Shown: piece by piece, positions 42,814-53,300 of the stretch | How positions within the stretch are numbered: position 1 is the stretch's first letter | Layout: every line of letters starts with the position of its first letter | NCBI GenBank assembly: GCA_963281255.1 | Contig: OY725493.1 | Coordinates: 5,115,857 to 5,179,856, forward strand | Reading direction: 5' to 3' | Length of the DNA: 64,000 nucleotides | From: Aphrocallistes beatrix | Taxonomy: Eukaryota > Porifera > Hexactinellida > Sceptrulophora > Aphrocallistidae | Notes under the pieces: generated by a model | What the model saw: the letters and a program-made list of their open reading frames with translations, nothing else | Told to the model about the DNA's origin: nothing | Database searches by the model: none | Program-made: the position numbers and the translations under genes

Positions 42814-45573
42814 CTAGTTAGAAGCTGTGGGTTGCAGAATTGTTGAAGAGAGATATTTGATTAATGTCTGATCCGGGAACCTGGTTTTGAACTCCATAAT
42901 CGGATTCGAGTTGATTTTGTTGAGGATATCGGTGACTTCGTCTGATTCGAAAATACCCAAAAGAACTTCTTGGTTGCTGTATGTCGGCTTTAAACTGTGG
43001 AAGGTAACGTTGACTGGCGAGATTTTACGGATACACATTTCTGCTTCTTGAGCAGAAATCTTCAAGTCGAAAATTTCTAGGATTCTCATGCTAGCAGGAG
43101 TCGGGAGCAGTCCATCCTTCTCACTCCCCTGAGCGCGGGTGTCCCCGCTCGCTCGAGGCGGGATATAAATAGTTCCGCTAGATTTCTGCTGTTCGGAGAA
43201 AGAGTTCTGCTGCTGAGTCCGATGACGTGATTTATCGCTGGAAGCCCGCGAGTTCGAGTGTCGATTTGGCTTGGATCGATTGTTCTCCTGACTGAAGGGC
43301 ATTTCAGGCGATTTCGAATGCTTGTGGTTCTTAAAATTTTGGTTGTTCATTTGAAAATCCTGTGCAGGCTGGTTGTTGGCAGAGTGAGGGTTCGGCAAGG
43401 CTGACTGCTGCACCTGTAGCATCTGTGCGTTAAGTTGGTTAAGAGGTACGAACGGGTGCTGTTGGCCATTGGTGTGTGAGTGGGGCGTGGTCATATTAGG
43501 TACCAGATTATGGACAGGACGCGGTGTCATCATATGAGGAAAACCCGACTCGGGAATTGGAATAGGATTGGGTACATATCTGGAGTTTGGCATTGACATG
43601 GCAGAAGGGTTGATGGGTGGGTGAATCGCTCCTTCTTGATTCGGATACTGATAAGGCAGAACCGCAGCATAGTTGTTCGGTATGTACATGCCTTGTCCTG
43701 GCATCGACACGTTGGGATTCATCTGGTTGGGAAGAGGGGCGTAGTTGGGATACATTTCTGCACCTGGAGACATGTGTTTGTGATTGGAATGTAGGTACAT
43801 CTGTTCTTCCCCGGGATGAATGCCCATCATTTCTAGGCTGCTCGCGAGCTGCTGGATGGTCTGAGGCATCTGCAGTTGCGATGATAGAGCAGAGGCAGGG
43901 TGTTTGAGTTTCAGAACCCCAGGGCCTGACTGCTCCCACTGCATCGTAGGGTAAGGGGGCGTTCCCATCTGTTGGTACCCCGGCATTAAAATGTACCCGT
44001 CTTCTTTCGCAGATTCATAGGTTGGAGGTGCTTGTGGGATAAAGTTCATAACGTCGGATACAGGCGGCATGCCTTGATAAGAAGGGTTAGCACCGCGCTG
44101 CAGTAAGGAAGCGTTTGGTGCTTGGATGCCCATGTTCATCATTGAGAGGTTAGCTGGGTAGTGTGCGAAGGATGGGTTGATTGCAGGTGTCGGATTGAGA
44201 GGCACCTGCATGGCAGATGGTGGGAGGGGAGGGGGGGATGGCATGTGGGGGTCCGGAATGAAGGTGGGAGTGTCTCCTCGTATGCTGTGCTGAGTTTGTG
44301 TGAGGAAGTGCTGGTTGCTGATAGGAATGTTGGGCTGGGTGGGAAGAAGGGAGAAATTGGGTGTGATCGGGAAGGTAGGGAGGCTGTTGTGTGAAGAGAG
44401 AGGGGGGTTGAGGGGAAAGGGGTACATTTGTCTTGGATCGTTCTGCTGAGGGTTACAAAAAGATCCTACCGGTAGGTACGGAACACTGGAAGGAACCACG
44501 AGAGGCGGAAACGGAACCTGCGGAGCGGTCTGGTTTTGAAAAGAGTTCTTAGTGCGGACGTGTCTGTTGTTGTTGTCATGGCTCCGGCGGCGGGGGTTGG
44601 AGTTTCCTGAGTGAGATTTATTGTTACTGTTGGACGTGGGGATAGCTTCAGCCTCTTCCTTGAGGTTAGGTGCGGACACCTGGGGGGGGATAGGGGTGAT
44701 GACAGGAGCCTCGTCGGTATTTTTGGAGGCGTGTGCAGGAGGTTCAAAGTCAGATTCTGGAGTGTTCTCCTCAGATGAGATGCGAATGGGAGTGGGAACT
44801 AGTTCGCCCTCGTTTGCTTCCCCTTCAAATATTCTAGCCCGCACTAACGCGTAGTTTTCCTCGCGCTCTTTGATTGACTTAGTTTCCGAGTCACTGGAAG
44901 GCGGGGAGACGGGACGGATAATTTGAGGGTTGGGTTGGATCGGCTGTTCTGTGGGGTCTTTACGTCTGAGGATGGTAACAGGCTCCTTCTCACCCTGTTC
45001 CCCTTCTTGAGGCGCAGGGATCAAATCACAGAAACGCGTTTCAGGGATTCTTGACTTCGCGGTTTTAGTTACATTCACACCTGTCCCATCATCATCCAGG
45101 GTGTGGTCAAGCCCGAAGTAGGTCGCCATCCTGTGTATGAGCATTCTGTGGTAGGAGGTAATGTGCTGGTAGTGGAGGGAGTGAGGCGAGTCTTGAATGA
45201 GTGAGATGAACTGGTCCTCTAGCCGAAGCAGGTACATCCGGTCCTTGCTCTCACGAAGCTGCTCCATGAAGAAGCTGTGTAGATTCACGCTAGGGTCTGT
45301 ATCGTCCACGATATCCTCCGTCTTCACGGACAACTTAGACGCGTCCGTCTCATTAGAGCAGCTCGCGACCTCTGCTGGCTCGATCTGTTGGATAAGGACC
45401 AGGTTCGCATGGGAGTCTGCTGGGTGTTGCGGGATAAAGGGGACAGCGTGGACAAGAGGGGAGTAATAATTGAACGAAGTGGGAGCTGTGGTAGTCTTGC
45501 TGAGGGAGACGTTACGAGTTTCTTTTGCTTTGCTTGCACTATTCTCTGTATTCACATTAGATATATTAGACAT
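42814..45573 (-). CDS. R3H and SUZ domain RNA-binding protein (R3HDM1/2, encore-like)
   Basis: 919 residues, one exon. The R3H domain (about 110-190) includes SLHYQHITSYHRMLIHRMATYFGLDH with the Arg-x3-His of the fold and PETRFCDLIP. The SUZ segment follows (VTILRRKDP and ARIFEG). The remaining 600 residues are rich in Pro, Asn, Gln and Met and look disordered, with a small folded-looking C-terminus (IRKISPVNVTFHSLKP). R3HDM/encore proteins bind single-stranded nucleic acid and associate with mRNA regulation in animals. The domain order R3H-SUZ-disordered matches R3HDM1/2 and ARPP21; the length fits R3HDM1/2 best. ATTACAG ends 5 nt before the ATG. Confidence 0.9.
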   Translation of the reverse strand: MSNISNVNTENSASKAKETRNVSLSKTTTAPTSFNYYSPLVHAVPFIPQHPADSHANLVLIQQIEPAEVASCSNETDASKLSVKTEDIVDDTDPSVNLHSFFMEQLRESKDRMYLLRLEDQFISLIQDSPHSLHYQHITSYHRMLIHRMATYFGLDHTLDDDGTGVNVTKTAKSRIPETRFCDLIPAPQEGEQGEKEPVTILRRKDPTEQPIQPNPQIIRPVSPPSSDSETKSIKEREENYALVRARIFEGEANEGELVPTPIRISSEENTPESDFEPPAHASKNTDEAPVITPIPPQVSAPNLKEEAEAIPTSNSNNKSHSGNSNPRRRSHDNNNRHVRTKNSFQNQTAPQVPFPPLVVPSSVPYLPVGSFCNPQQNDPRQMYPFPLNPPLSSHNSLPTFPITPNFSLLPTQPNIPISNQHFLTQTQHSIRGDTPTFIPDPHMPSPPPLPPSAMQVPLNPTPAINPSFAHYPANLSMMNMGIQAPNASLLQRGANPSYQGMPPVSDVMNFIPQAPPTYESAKEDGYILMPGYQQMGTPPYPTMQWEQSGPGVLKLKHPASALSSQLQMPQTIQQLASSLEMMGIHPGEEQMYLHSNHKHMSPGAEMYPNYAPLPNQMNPNVSMPGQGMYIPNNYAAVLPYQYPNQEGAIHPPINPSAMSMPNSRYVPNPIPIPESGFPHMMTPRPVHNLVPNMTTPHSHTNGQQHPFVPLNQLNAQMLQVQQSALPNPHSANNQPAQDFQMNNQNFKNHKHSKSPEMPFSQENNRSKPNRHSNSRASSDKSRHRTQQQNSFSEQQKSSGTIYIPPRASGDTRAQGSEKDGLLPTPASMRILEIFDLKISAQEAEMCIRKISPVNVTFHSLKPTYSNQEVLLGIFESDEVTDILNKINSNPIMEFKTRFPDQTLIKYLSSTILQPTASN

Positions 45574-46210
45574 ATCTACTGTAATAGCTAAACTGAAAAT
45601 TTTCAGCTGTTTGATGCTGGAAAGTGAATCTTTATGAAATTATATTCAGTAAGTGCGCTTTTGATTGCTCAGAATCAGATACTGAAGTTCAACTGCATAA
45701 AGAAGTGTATAGCAAATGCCTTTGGTTGACTAGAAATCCTTGTGGCTAGCACTGCTTAGATTTCTAAGGCTACTATCCTATTTTATTTGTATATAAATAG
45801 AGGATTGGAAGAATGTACATATATTACATGTTTTAATATAATCAGCTGAAACTAGGATGCATGCAGTTGTGAATTGTTTGAAGTGACTAGAGCGTTCAGC
45901 TGTGAATATTTTATTATTAGCCAAAAGAGTTACCAATTGGACTCGACAAGACAATAGAAAATCTGAGAAGTGCAAGCGAAATTGAAGCACTAAGAAATCT
46001 ATTGAATGGGCCGTGTAGCTTATCAACTAATTTATTAACAGTTGTTGGCGATCTTTTGAAAGGTGTCAGTCACTTCCATGGGTTCCTAGCTGTGCTTGAC
46101 AAATTTCAAATTTGGTAGTGGCTATATCTTGAGCTTTTTAGTGTAGTATACTTCCTATTCAGATTGTTTATTAATGTGTATTAGTTAACCATACGCTCAG
46201 GATTTGGTGG

Positions 46211-46402
46211 CTATCGGCCAGGCCCGGATTATCCATGAGGCAATGGAGGCAGTTGCCTCCGGCCCCCGATTTTTACCGGCCCTGAAAACTGGCATCATTG
46301 ATCGTCCTGAGGTAAATATTACTCAATATTATTACTCAAGGAGCCCCAATTTTATTAATTGCCTCCAGCCCAAATGCCCCTTAATCCGGGCCTGCTATCG
46401 GC
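46211..46402. mobile_element. hAT-type MITE 1 with 8-bp target duplication
   Basis: A 176-bp element at 46219-46394 has perfect 13-bp terminal inverted repeats, CAGGCCCGGATTA and TAATCCGGGCCTG. It is flanked by identical 8-bp direct repeats CTATCGGC (46211-46218 and 46395-46402). The 8-bp duplication and CAGG-type ends are characteristic of hAT transposons. It has no transposase and is non-autonomous. It lies in the divergent spacer between the R3H gene and DALRD3. Confidence 0.92.
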
Positions 46403-46631
46403 ACAAAACAATCAGATTAGTCGAGCGCTGGTCCTAGGTTTCGCAACTTTAAGGTAGAATCAGTGTACTGACTAATCGATTGTATGCATTGTATGAACAT
46501 AATTATCCTTTGTCCCAGTTCCGACAGCCACATAGGAGTTTGTATAACGTGGTCTCTATTTGTGTCCCCTGAGGGTTTAGAAAAGTCTCCATTATTGTAT
46601 AGATCATGAAACAGAATTATTTTTAATTTAT

Positions 46632-46770
46632 GTCCTATTCAGAGGCGTAGCTTACACCTATGTCGCCCGGGGCGGATGTATTTCATGCCGCCCCTCAACA
46701 CATATTTCTACCTCAACTTGGCAAGCGCCCTGGGCGGTCCGCCCCCCCTAGCTACGCCACTGGTCCTATT
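46632..46770. mobile_element. hAT-type MITE 2 with 8-bp target duplication
   Basis: A 123-bp element at 46640-46762 starts CAGAGGCGTAGCT and ends AGCTACGCCACTG, imperfect inverted repeats with one mismatch in 13. It is flanked by identical 8-bp repeats GTCCTATT (46632-46639 and 46763-46770). The CAGnGGCG ends are typical of hAT families. It has no coding capacity, a sequence different from MITE 1, and sits 41 bp upstream of the DALRD3 ATG. Confidence 0.9.
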
Positions 46771-46803
46771 AATTTATCCCTATTTAGCAATAATATAATT
46801 AAA

Positions 46804-48486
46804 ATGGCAACTAAAATGGACGAAAAATCAACTTCACAATTCATAGTGACAGAACTGATCAAGTTTACAGAAAACTCGCTGGGATTGAAAGAGGAGACAG
46901 CTCCGCAACTGATCCTCAAGCCGCATTCAGAGAAAGGAGCGCTACTCTTCATACCAAGAAACAGGAAACTGGTCGAAGAGAAACTAATCCAGCTGATACT
47001 TCCACAGGAAACAAATAGTGGGTGCCAAATATTCAACTTTAACGAGAAATTGCAAATGGAATTAGTTTCTGTTTTGAATGCAAATATGCAGCAAAAATTC
47101 ATCCATCACTATGGCCTTCTCTACAATCAGAAAATTTGTGCAATAATCGGAAACACGGAATCAAATCAATTGATAAAAAGCTGCTTCAACGAGTTGGCGA
47201 CAGGGGTTTTTCAGCCAGACATCCCCGAATACGGGTATGTAATAGTTAATCTGAAAGGCATAGAGGATGTTGTTTCAGATCCAAATTTTTCATCAGCATT
47301 CAGTGCTTCTTTGTTGGATAAAACATCGGAATTCGGAGCAATGGATAAAGGGACACCGAATACAACTATTGGCCTAATACGTAACAGGGCCTTCAGCTTA
47401 GCTCTGAAGAATTTAATTTGCTTGCATGGAAACTCAGTCAAGCTCACAGAAACCTTTGAGTGGAGAAGTATGTCAGAAATGAACAAAATGATCGATAGAA
47501 TATGTCTAGCATGCGAAAAAAACGGTTCTATGATTAAGGAAACAGACACTAAAACAGTACTTAAAATTCCAAACGGAAATTTCAAAAACGACATTAAAAG
47601 TAAGGAGCATCAACACGTTGAAATCTTGATTCGGAAAAAAGATGGCAGCTATTCAAAGGAGGTGTTGCTGGGTGCTGGTTTAATTCTCCATCTCATGAAC
47701 ACAGGAAAAGTTGCAGAAAATGATAGGATAGTATTCTTATTCGATCAAAGATTGAAGGACAATCTTAACAGATCTCTACACCTCTTGTGCCACCTTGGTT
47801 TTATCAAAAACCGCATTGATCTAATCATGCAATTCGGGTCTAAACAGCCTAATTCCGATCCAATAGCCATTATGGACGCAAGGAAAACGCACATCTACCA
47901 GATGTTAGCTGGACGCTGCGAGGAAGGAGCATCAATAAATCATGATGAAATAGCAGTAAAGGCCAATGAGCTGTGTGAGTTAGTCACTAAGTTCGAACTG
48001 CTCTCGCATCCATCTAACCAAGAAGTCAGATTGGTTGTCAGCAATAAGGTAGGGACTGATCATAGCATGTTCGTTTTATACAATTACGCACGGATGACAC
48101 AGATCATTAAGAAATTTGATAACTTCGCGGCTATAGGGACATACCCTCCACTTCCGGAGGTGTCAAAAACTGATTTCACCCTGTTAGCTCTAGACGCGGA
48201 ATGGCACTTAATTGTCAACTATGTTTTAAAAGTTCCACTCATGCTTAGTGAGAACTTTAACTATTCTCCCACCCTTCAACCCAATTGTATATCTTGCATT
48301 TGCAAGTTTCTCATCTCACTCTCTCAAGACTTCTCCGCCTACTACAGCAAGAGCAAGATCTTAACTCAGCCTGTGGAGCACTTCTACCCTAAAATGTTTG
48401 CTAGAGTTCACCTCTTGATCGCACTCAGAACAGTGATGGACAAGTGTTTTCAAGTACTGGACATAAAGCCATATGATCAAATATGA
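46804..48486 (+). CDS. DALRD3: DALRD3-like tRNA(Arg) modification cofactor
   Basis: 560 residues, one exon. DALRD3 is related to the anticodon-binding part of arginyl-tRNA synthetase and, with METTL2, helps make m3C32 in tRNA-Arg. The C-terminal DALR domain is visible (FTLLALDAEWHLIVNYVL, ISLSQDFSAYYSKSKIL, ARVHLLIALRTVMDK), ending in LDIKPYDQI like the LGIEP of the synthetase. The middle has an ArgRS-like remnant without the HIGH and KMSKS motifs. It is close to human DALRD3 in length (543). ATG 46804 is used: the upstream in-frame ATG at 46660 lies within MITE 2. TATTTAG ends about 18 nt before the ATG. Confidence 0.9.
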   Translation: MATKMDEKSTSQFIVTELIKFTENSLGLKEETAPQLILKPHSEKGALLFIPRNRKLVEEKLIQLILPQETNSGCQIFNFNEKLQMELVSVLNANMQQKFIHHYGLLYNQKICAIIGNTESNQLIKSCFNELATGVFQPDIPEYGYVIVNLKGIEDVVSDPNFSSAFSASLLDKTSEFGAMDKGTPNTTIGLIRNRAFSLALKNLICLHGNSVKLTETFEWRSMSEMNKMIDRICLACEKNGSMIKETDTKTVLKIPNGNFKNDIKSKEHQHVEILIRKKDGSYSKEVLLGAGLILHLMNTGKVAENDRIVFLFDQRLKDNLNRSLHLLCHLGFIKNRIDLIMQFGSKQPNSDPIAIMDARKTHIYQMLAGRCEEGASINHDEIAVKANELCELVTKFELLSHPSNQEVRLVVSNKVGTDHSMFVLYNYARMTQIIKKFDNFAAIGTYPPLPEVSKTDFTLLALDAEWHLIVNYVLKVPLMLSENFNYSPTLQPNCISCICKFLISLSQDFSAYYSKSKILTQPVEHFYPKMFARVHLLIALRTVMDKCFQVLDIKPYDQI

Positions 48487-48714
48487 GAACTGCACACTGT
48501 ATGCTCCGCTGGCATTTGGCTCCTCGCTAATAGTTCCACTTGATGCCACTAGTATAGTAATTTAAATTTATTCTTTGTTCCACTATTCAGTTCGTTTATG
48601 ACACTTTTAGAATTACTAGTTAGGCTGTTACTGGAGTATCAGATGTCAATTATTTAGGAGCGAGGGATACTATAAATAGATCTTTATTTAAACAGTTATT
48701 AATTAGTCATATCA

Positions 48715-50061
48715 ATGGTCACTAACGAACCAGTCTACACGGACATTGGACGAGATGAGAAGCCCATAGAGGTCCAAAGCATATGCACTAGCTGTTATGA
48801 GCAGGGGATCACTAAAATTCTGCTCACAAAAATCCCAATGTTCCGTGAGATCATTATCACCTCCTTCGCCTGTGAGAATTGTGGATTTTCTAACAACGAA
48901 CTCCAACCAGGCACTCCTGTACAAACATCTGGTATAAGGTTCGTAGTGTGTGTGAAAACTGAAAAGGATCTAAACAGGATGGTGGTGAGGGCAGAGAAGA
49001 GCTCTTTTCGGGTGTCTGAGGTGGATTTCGAGGCTCCGCCTACTGGGGGCAAAGGAGTCCTAACCACAATAGAAGGTCTACTTACGAGATCTCATCAGGA
49101 ACTAACAGAATACACGTCGAAGCTGCCTACCGAGTCCGAGCCTGACCGTGAACATAAGCACAAGTTCGTTTTGTTCTTAACGAGCCTACAGGAGTGTATC
49201 AGTCTCAAGAGAACATTCACTTTCGTGCTGGACGATCCAGCCGGGAACAGCTTCGTAGAACAATACGACGCCCCCGCTGCAGACCCCAATGTGACCGCAA
49301 CCAGCTACGAGAGAAGTCTAGAGCAGAATAAGGAGCTGATGGTAGAGAATGTGAAGGATGAGGGAGATAGGGACAGCCTTGATAGTGTTGAGAATGGAAC
49401 GGGAGAATCTGAAGAGCCGAAAGAAAAGGGGGAGATAGAGAAAGATGAAATTCTGAGCTTTTCAAATCCGTGTCCCAGCTGTTCTAATGATTGCACCACC
49501 AATATCAAGACCGTTTCCATTCCATACTTCAAGGAAGTGTTGCTAATGGCCACTAACTGCGATGACTGTGGGTATAGGACGAATGAAGTCAAACCAGCTA
49601 AAGGTATTTCTGAAAAAGGGGTTCGTTACGAACTAAATATGACGTCTCCAAGTGACCTAACACGAGACATACTGAAAACGCACGATGCAATCATCAGCAT
49701 TGAAGAGCTGGAGCTGAGCATGGGAGCCACGACACTCGGAGGAAAGTTCACCACCGTTGAGGGGATCATTTCGAACATTCGAGAGCAAATCATATCGCTA
49801 TGTCCATTCACAGACAGCAGTACAGGGAGGAATACGAAGCTAGAGGAACTGTCAGCAAAGCTACAGAAAATAAAAGACGGAGAAATGCTTGTGAAGATCA
49901 TCATGGATGATCCTAGCGGCAATAGCTACATACAGAACTTCTACGCACCGGATCCTGACCCTGAAATGCTGGTCGTACACTACGAACGGAGTAAGGAGCA
50001 GAATGAGGAGCTAGGCATCGATCAGATGAAGACTGAGGACTATGAGGAAGCACCAAAGTAG
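48715..50061 (+). CDS. ZPR1: ZPR1 zinc finger protein
   Basis: 448 residues, one exon, close to the human protein (459). It contains two copies of the ZPR1 module, each a C4 zinc ribbon plus an A/B domain. The first ribbon has C24, C27, C53 and C56 (CTSC, CENC) and the second has CPSC and CDDC, each followed by the family pattern GxxxNE. Both halves carry the TTIEGLL / TTVEGII and DDPSGNSYI type motifs. ZPR1 binds EF1A and assists its folding, and interacts with SMN. ATTAATTAG ends 8 nt before the ATG, and TATAAATA lies about 45 bp upstream. It runs towards MYO7 on the other strand, with 261 bp between their stops. Confidence 0.96.
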   Translation: MVTNEPVYTDIGRDEKPIEVQSICTSCYEQGITKILLTKIPMFREIIITSFACENCGFSNNELQPGTPVQTSGIRFVVCVKTEKDLNRMVVRAEKSSFRVSEVDFEAPPTGGKGVLTTIEGLLTRSHQELTEYTSKLPTESEPDREHKHKFVLFLTSLQECISLKRTFTFVLDDPAGNSFVEQYDAPAADPNVTATSYERSLEQNKELMVENVKDEGDRDSLDSVENGTGESEEPKEKGEIEKDEILSFSNPCPSCSNDCTTNIKTVSIPYFKEVLLMATNCDDCGYRTNEVKPAKGISEKGVRYELNMTSPSDLTRDILKTHDAIISIEELELSMGATTLGGKFTTVEGIISNIREQIISLCPFTDSSTGRNTKLEELSAKLQKIKDGEMLVKIIMDDPSGNSYIQNFYAPDPDPEMLVVHYERSKEQNEELGIDQMKTEDYEEAPK

Positions 50062-50322
50062 GCGGAACAACTGCATGAGTATTTTAGGCTTTCAGAAAAC
50101 TATCAGTAATTTCAAGTTAGAACAAGTTAGAACTTGACATTACACAAAACTGTAAATGTATCTTGATACAAAGATGCAATTATAAAATATGAAATAAATA
50201 TTTAAAATAGATAGATTCGTAAGACAAAAGTAAAAAAGTACTTTCTAACTAAAATACGTCTTAACTAGTGAAAAAATGGGTAAAATAGAAATTCTGAAAA
50301 TTCGTACGAGTACCTATGCTGG

Positions 50323-53300
50323 CTACTTGTACCTATTCCCTCCTTTGGAGAGCGAGGAGGAGGGGGTGCCCCGAGATTGGCTACTGGAGCCTCCTGTCCC
50401 GTACCCGGAACTGCTGGGCATCGACCTTTTGGTTCTCTGCTGGGGCGGACCCATCGCAGGATGATGCATCGGCATTTGCGGCATACCTACTGGCACAGGT
50501 CGTTGCTGGGGATGACGCATGGGCATACCCATCTGGGGACCTCCTGGAGGGGCGTAACCGTAGGGACCGGCGGGAGGCAATGGCATTTGAGCGGAGGGGT
50601 GGAGTGAGGGAACCATTGCCATGGGAGGAGGCATACCCATCGGCATGGGAGCCATGGGTCTCATCGCGTGAGGCATGCTCATGGGAGGCGCGTGATAGGC
50701 TGCCTGGTGCTGGGTGGGCATGGAACCTCCGGAACGAGTTGAGTCAGAAATGTTAGTAGTGCGAGTGCTAGTTGACCCCCCTGATCGTGAGGAGGGTACC
50801 GGGCGCCGAGAGGGCATTCCTCCTCCCCCAGACCTGGGGAGAGGGGGAGAGTAGTCTCCCCCCTTTATGTGCGGCTTGTTGATGGAGGAGAGCATTAGGG
50901 AGATATATGAAGTCAGCAGGTCATCCATCTTGTAGCCTAGCTTCGTCTCACATAGCAGTTTGCTGCCTCGCACGAGGTTCCCAATGGTCATGTGGAAGTA
51001 GGTGTTGCCACTGCTCCAGTTGCTGATCTTGGTGAAGGGGTAGGTAGCCAGGATGTCCTTGGAGTTGGGGTCTATTAGGTTCACTCCGTATTTGTTGATC
51101 GCGATGAGGATGTACTCGGGAAGTTTGGGCTCGGTCGTCTGTTTCACTTCGAAAAAAGCGGACCCGAAAGTCGGCCATTTCGAGATGATCTTCAGGAATC
51201 CGATCTTGGCGTCATCTCTGTTTCTGGGAGTCTTCGCGTGCACAGAGATCAGCTGTCGCTTCCACTCGTCAGGGCTGAGAGAAGGGATGAGGTCGACGGG
51301 CACAAACTGGTCTAAACTCTTCGAGAGCTGTGCGAACCCCTTCTGGTCCTCTCCGAACTTCACCCTGTAGATGAAGCCCCCCAGCTGGATCGCGTCCTCC
51401 AGGCTGCACTGGTGGTAGCCGCGCAGCAGCTTGGGCAGCTCCTGGTGATAGTAGAAGATGGAGTCCGCCTTGAGGTCCTTTCCGATGACCACGTTCGTCC
51501 ATAGCTTCTTCATGAAGAACACCTGAGTGAGATGTATGTAAGGTATTGGAGTAGTGTTATTAATGCGTAGTATTAAGGTGGCAAGCTCGTACCTGATAGC
51601 TGACACTCGGCCCCATCGTGTCCTTTCCGGGGCGAGCCTTCCTCAACCACTCACTCAGATGCCGGACAAAGTCGAAGAAGAAGTCCCCCTCCGGCACGCT
51701 GATGACCTTCTCGGTAATTTTCACGAATAAACTGAACCCTTCGGCAGACTTGAGATTCAGTTTGTCTGCGATTATTTGACAGAAGTCCTTGGCGCGCGTG
51801 TTGGAGTCCACCTCGAACGCGTGGGTGCTCTCGTCCGGGAAGAAGACCTTGTGGAAGATCTGCGTCGTCTTGTTCTGGATGGCGTCCAGCTCCACGATGT
51901 GGGGCGGGTACTTCCTGGCGCCGGCGCGCATGGTCTTCTGCAGCCGCCTCACGCAGTCCGCGGCGAAGTTGTTCCGCTTCACGTGCGTCTGCAGGAACAG
52001 AGTCACGTCCTTGCCCAGCGCGTGGCTAGAGGGGAGGAGGTGTTAGAACAGGAGTAGTAGTGGGTGCTAGCTAGTGTGTGATGTGTGTGTAGGTACCTGG
52101 ACCCGAAGCAGCCTGTAGCTAGCCACAACAGCTCCCACCCCTTCTCGATGCTGGCCCGCGACTTGTTGTGCGTGAGCTGCTTGATGATCTGGCAGTAGAC
52201 CTCGTCCCGGAGGGACTCGTGCTGGATGGGAGGCTCGAACACCTGGTCCGTGAGCTCTGTGGAGAGGCGCGCCCTCTTGCTGGGGTAGTCCCCCGTGTAC
52301 TTGAGGATCGCCAAGAAGGAGCCGAGGGCTTTCTGCTTCACTTCATCCGAGGCGTGCTCCAACTTCTTGAGGAGAGGCGTCTTGATCGGGTCTCTCTGGA
52401 AGCTCCAGGGCTGTCCCTCCTTCCGCTTAAGGGTACCTATAATTGTAGTATCAATATCGCACTGTAACATGAAGGCACAAATCGCGAGTGCAGTCACCCT
52501 TCGATAACGCCTTTGAAAGAGTCCTCTTGGGAGGGGGCAGGAAGTGGTCCATAGCGTAGGACTCCAGAGTGTAGGGAGGGGCCGACAGGTCCTCTATTTC
52601 GTTCTTCCCATAGTCCAGCGCAGAGTTCGTCGTCGCGAGGATGCGGTCCGTCTCCTCCGAGCTCCTCGTAGCGAAGAGAGTGATCACCTCCTGACTCGGC
52701 TTGGTGATGGTGGGAAGGATGTAGACGCACTCAGCTGGGAAGTCTCCTTTGGCGCCTGTTTTCTCGCTCTGTCCAAAGCACCATCCGCTGTTCATGACGT
52801 CATCCCCCTGCTCGTTCTCTCCCAACCGGATGAGGTCCCCCTTCCTGAAACTGAGGAAGGAGGAGCCCTCTCCAGGGGCGTCATAGTCCATCATCGCGAT
52901 TACGAACTTAGACCTGGGAACACGAGACACCGTCACCACACTGCCACACACACAGCTGGCTGAGCGAGCACTCACCTCTTCCTCAGCCCGTCCAGGAAGT
53001 ACTTCACCAGCTCGCAGATGTCCTCGGCGCTGGCGGAGGTGAACGTGTACTCCTCGCTCTTGATGGTGCCCAGGGAGAAGCTGTTGTGTCCCTCTGTCCC
53101 CGGACTCTTATTGGCCGCCACGTTCGTTATCTCCGGGAAGGAGCACTCTAGGAGGACGTGCTCCTGATCGTCCACGATGTACACTCCGGTCCAGTTCACC
53201 GCGATGATGACGTCATTCCGTGGGAGTGCAGGGCCGGAGAATCGATAGGCTTCGAAGAAGCGCGAGAACAAGAGGGGCCACTTGAACTTGGCGAAGAGAA

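Noticed and set aside
45778-46026. 82-codon minus-strand frame upstream of the R3H gene
   Set aside because: Biased, hydrophobic AT-driven composition and no recognisable feature.
46660-46803. N-terminal extension of DALRD3 from the in-frame ATG at 46660
   Set aside because: This ATG and most of the extension lie inside a hAT MITE (46640-46762), and an acceptor-like TATTTAG lies before the next ATG at 46804.
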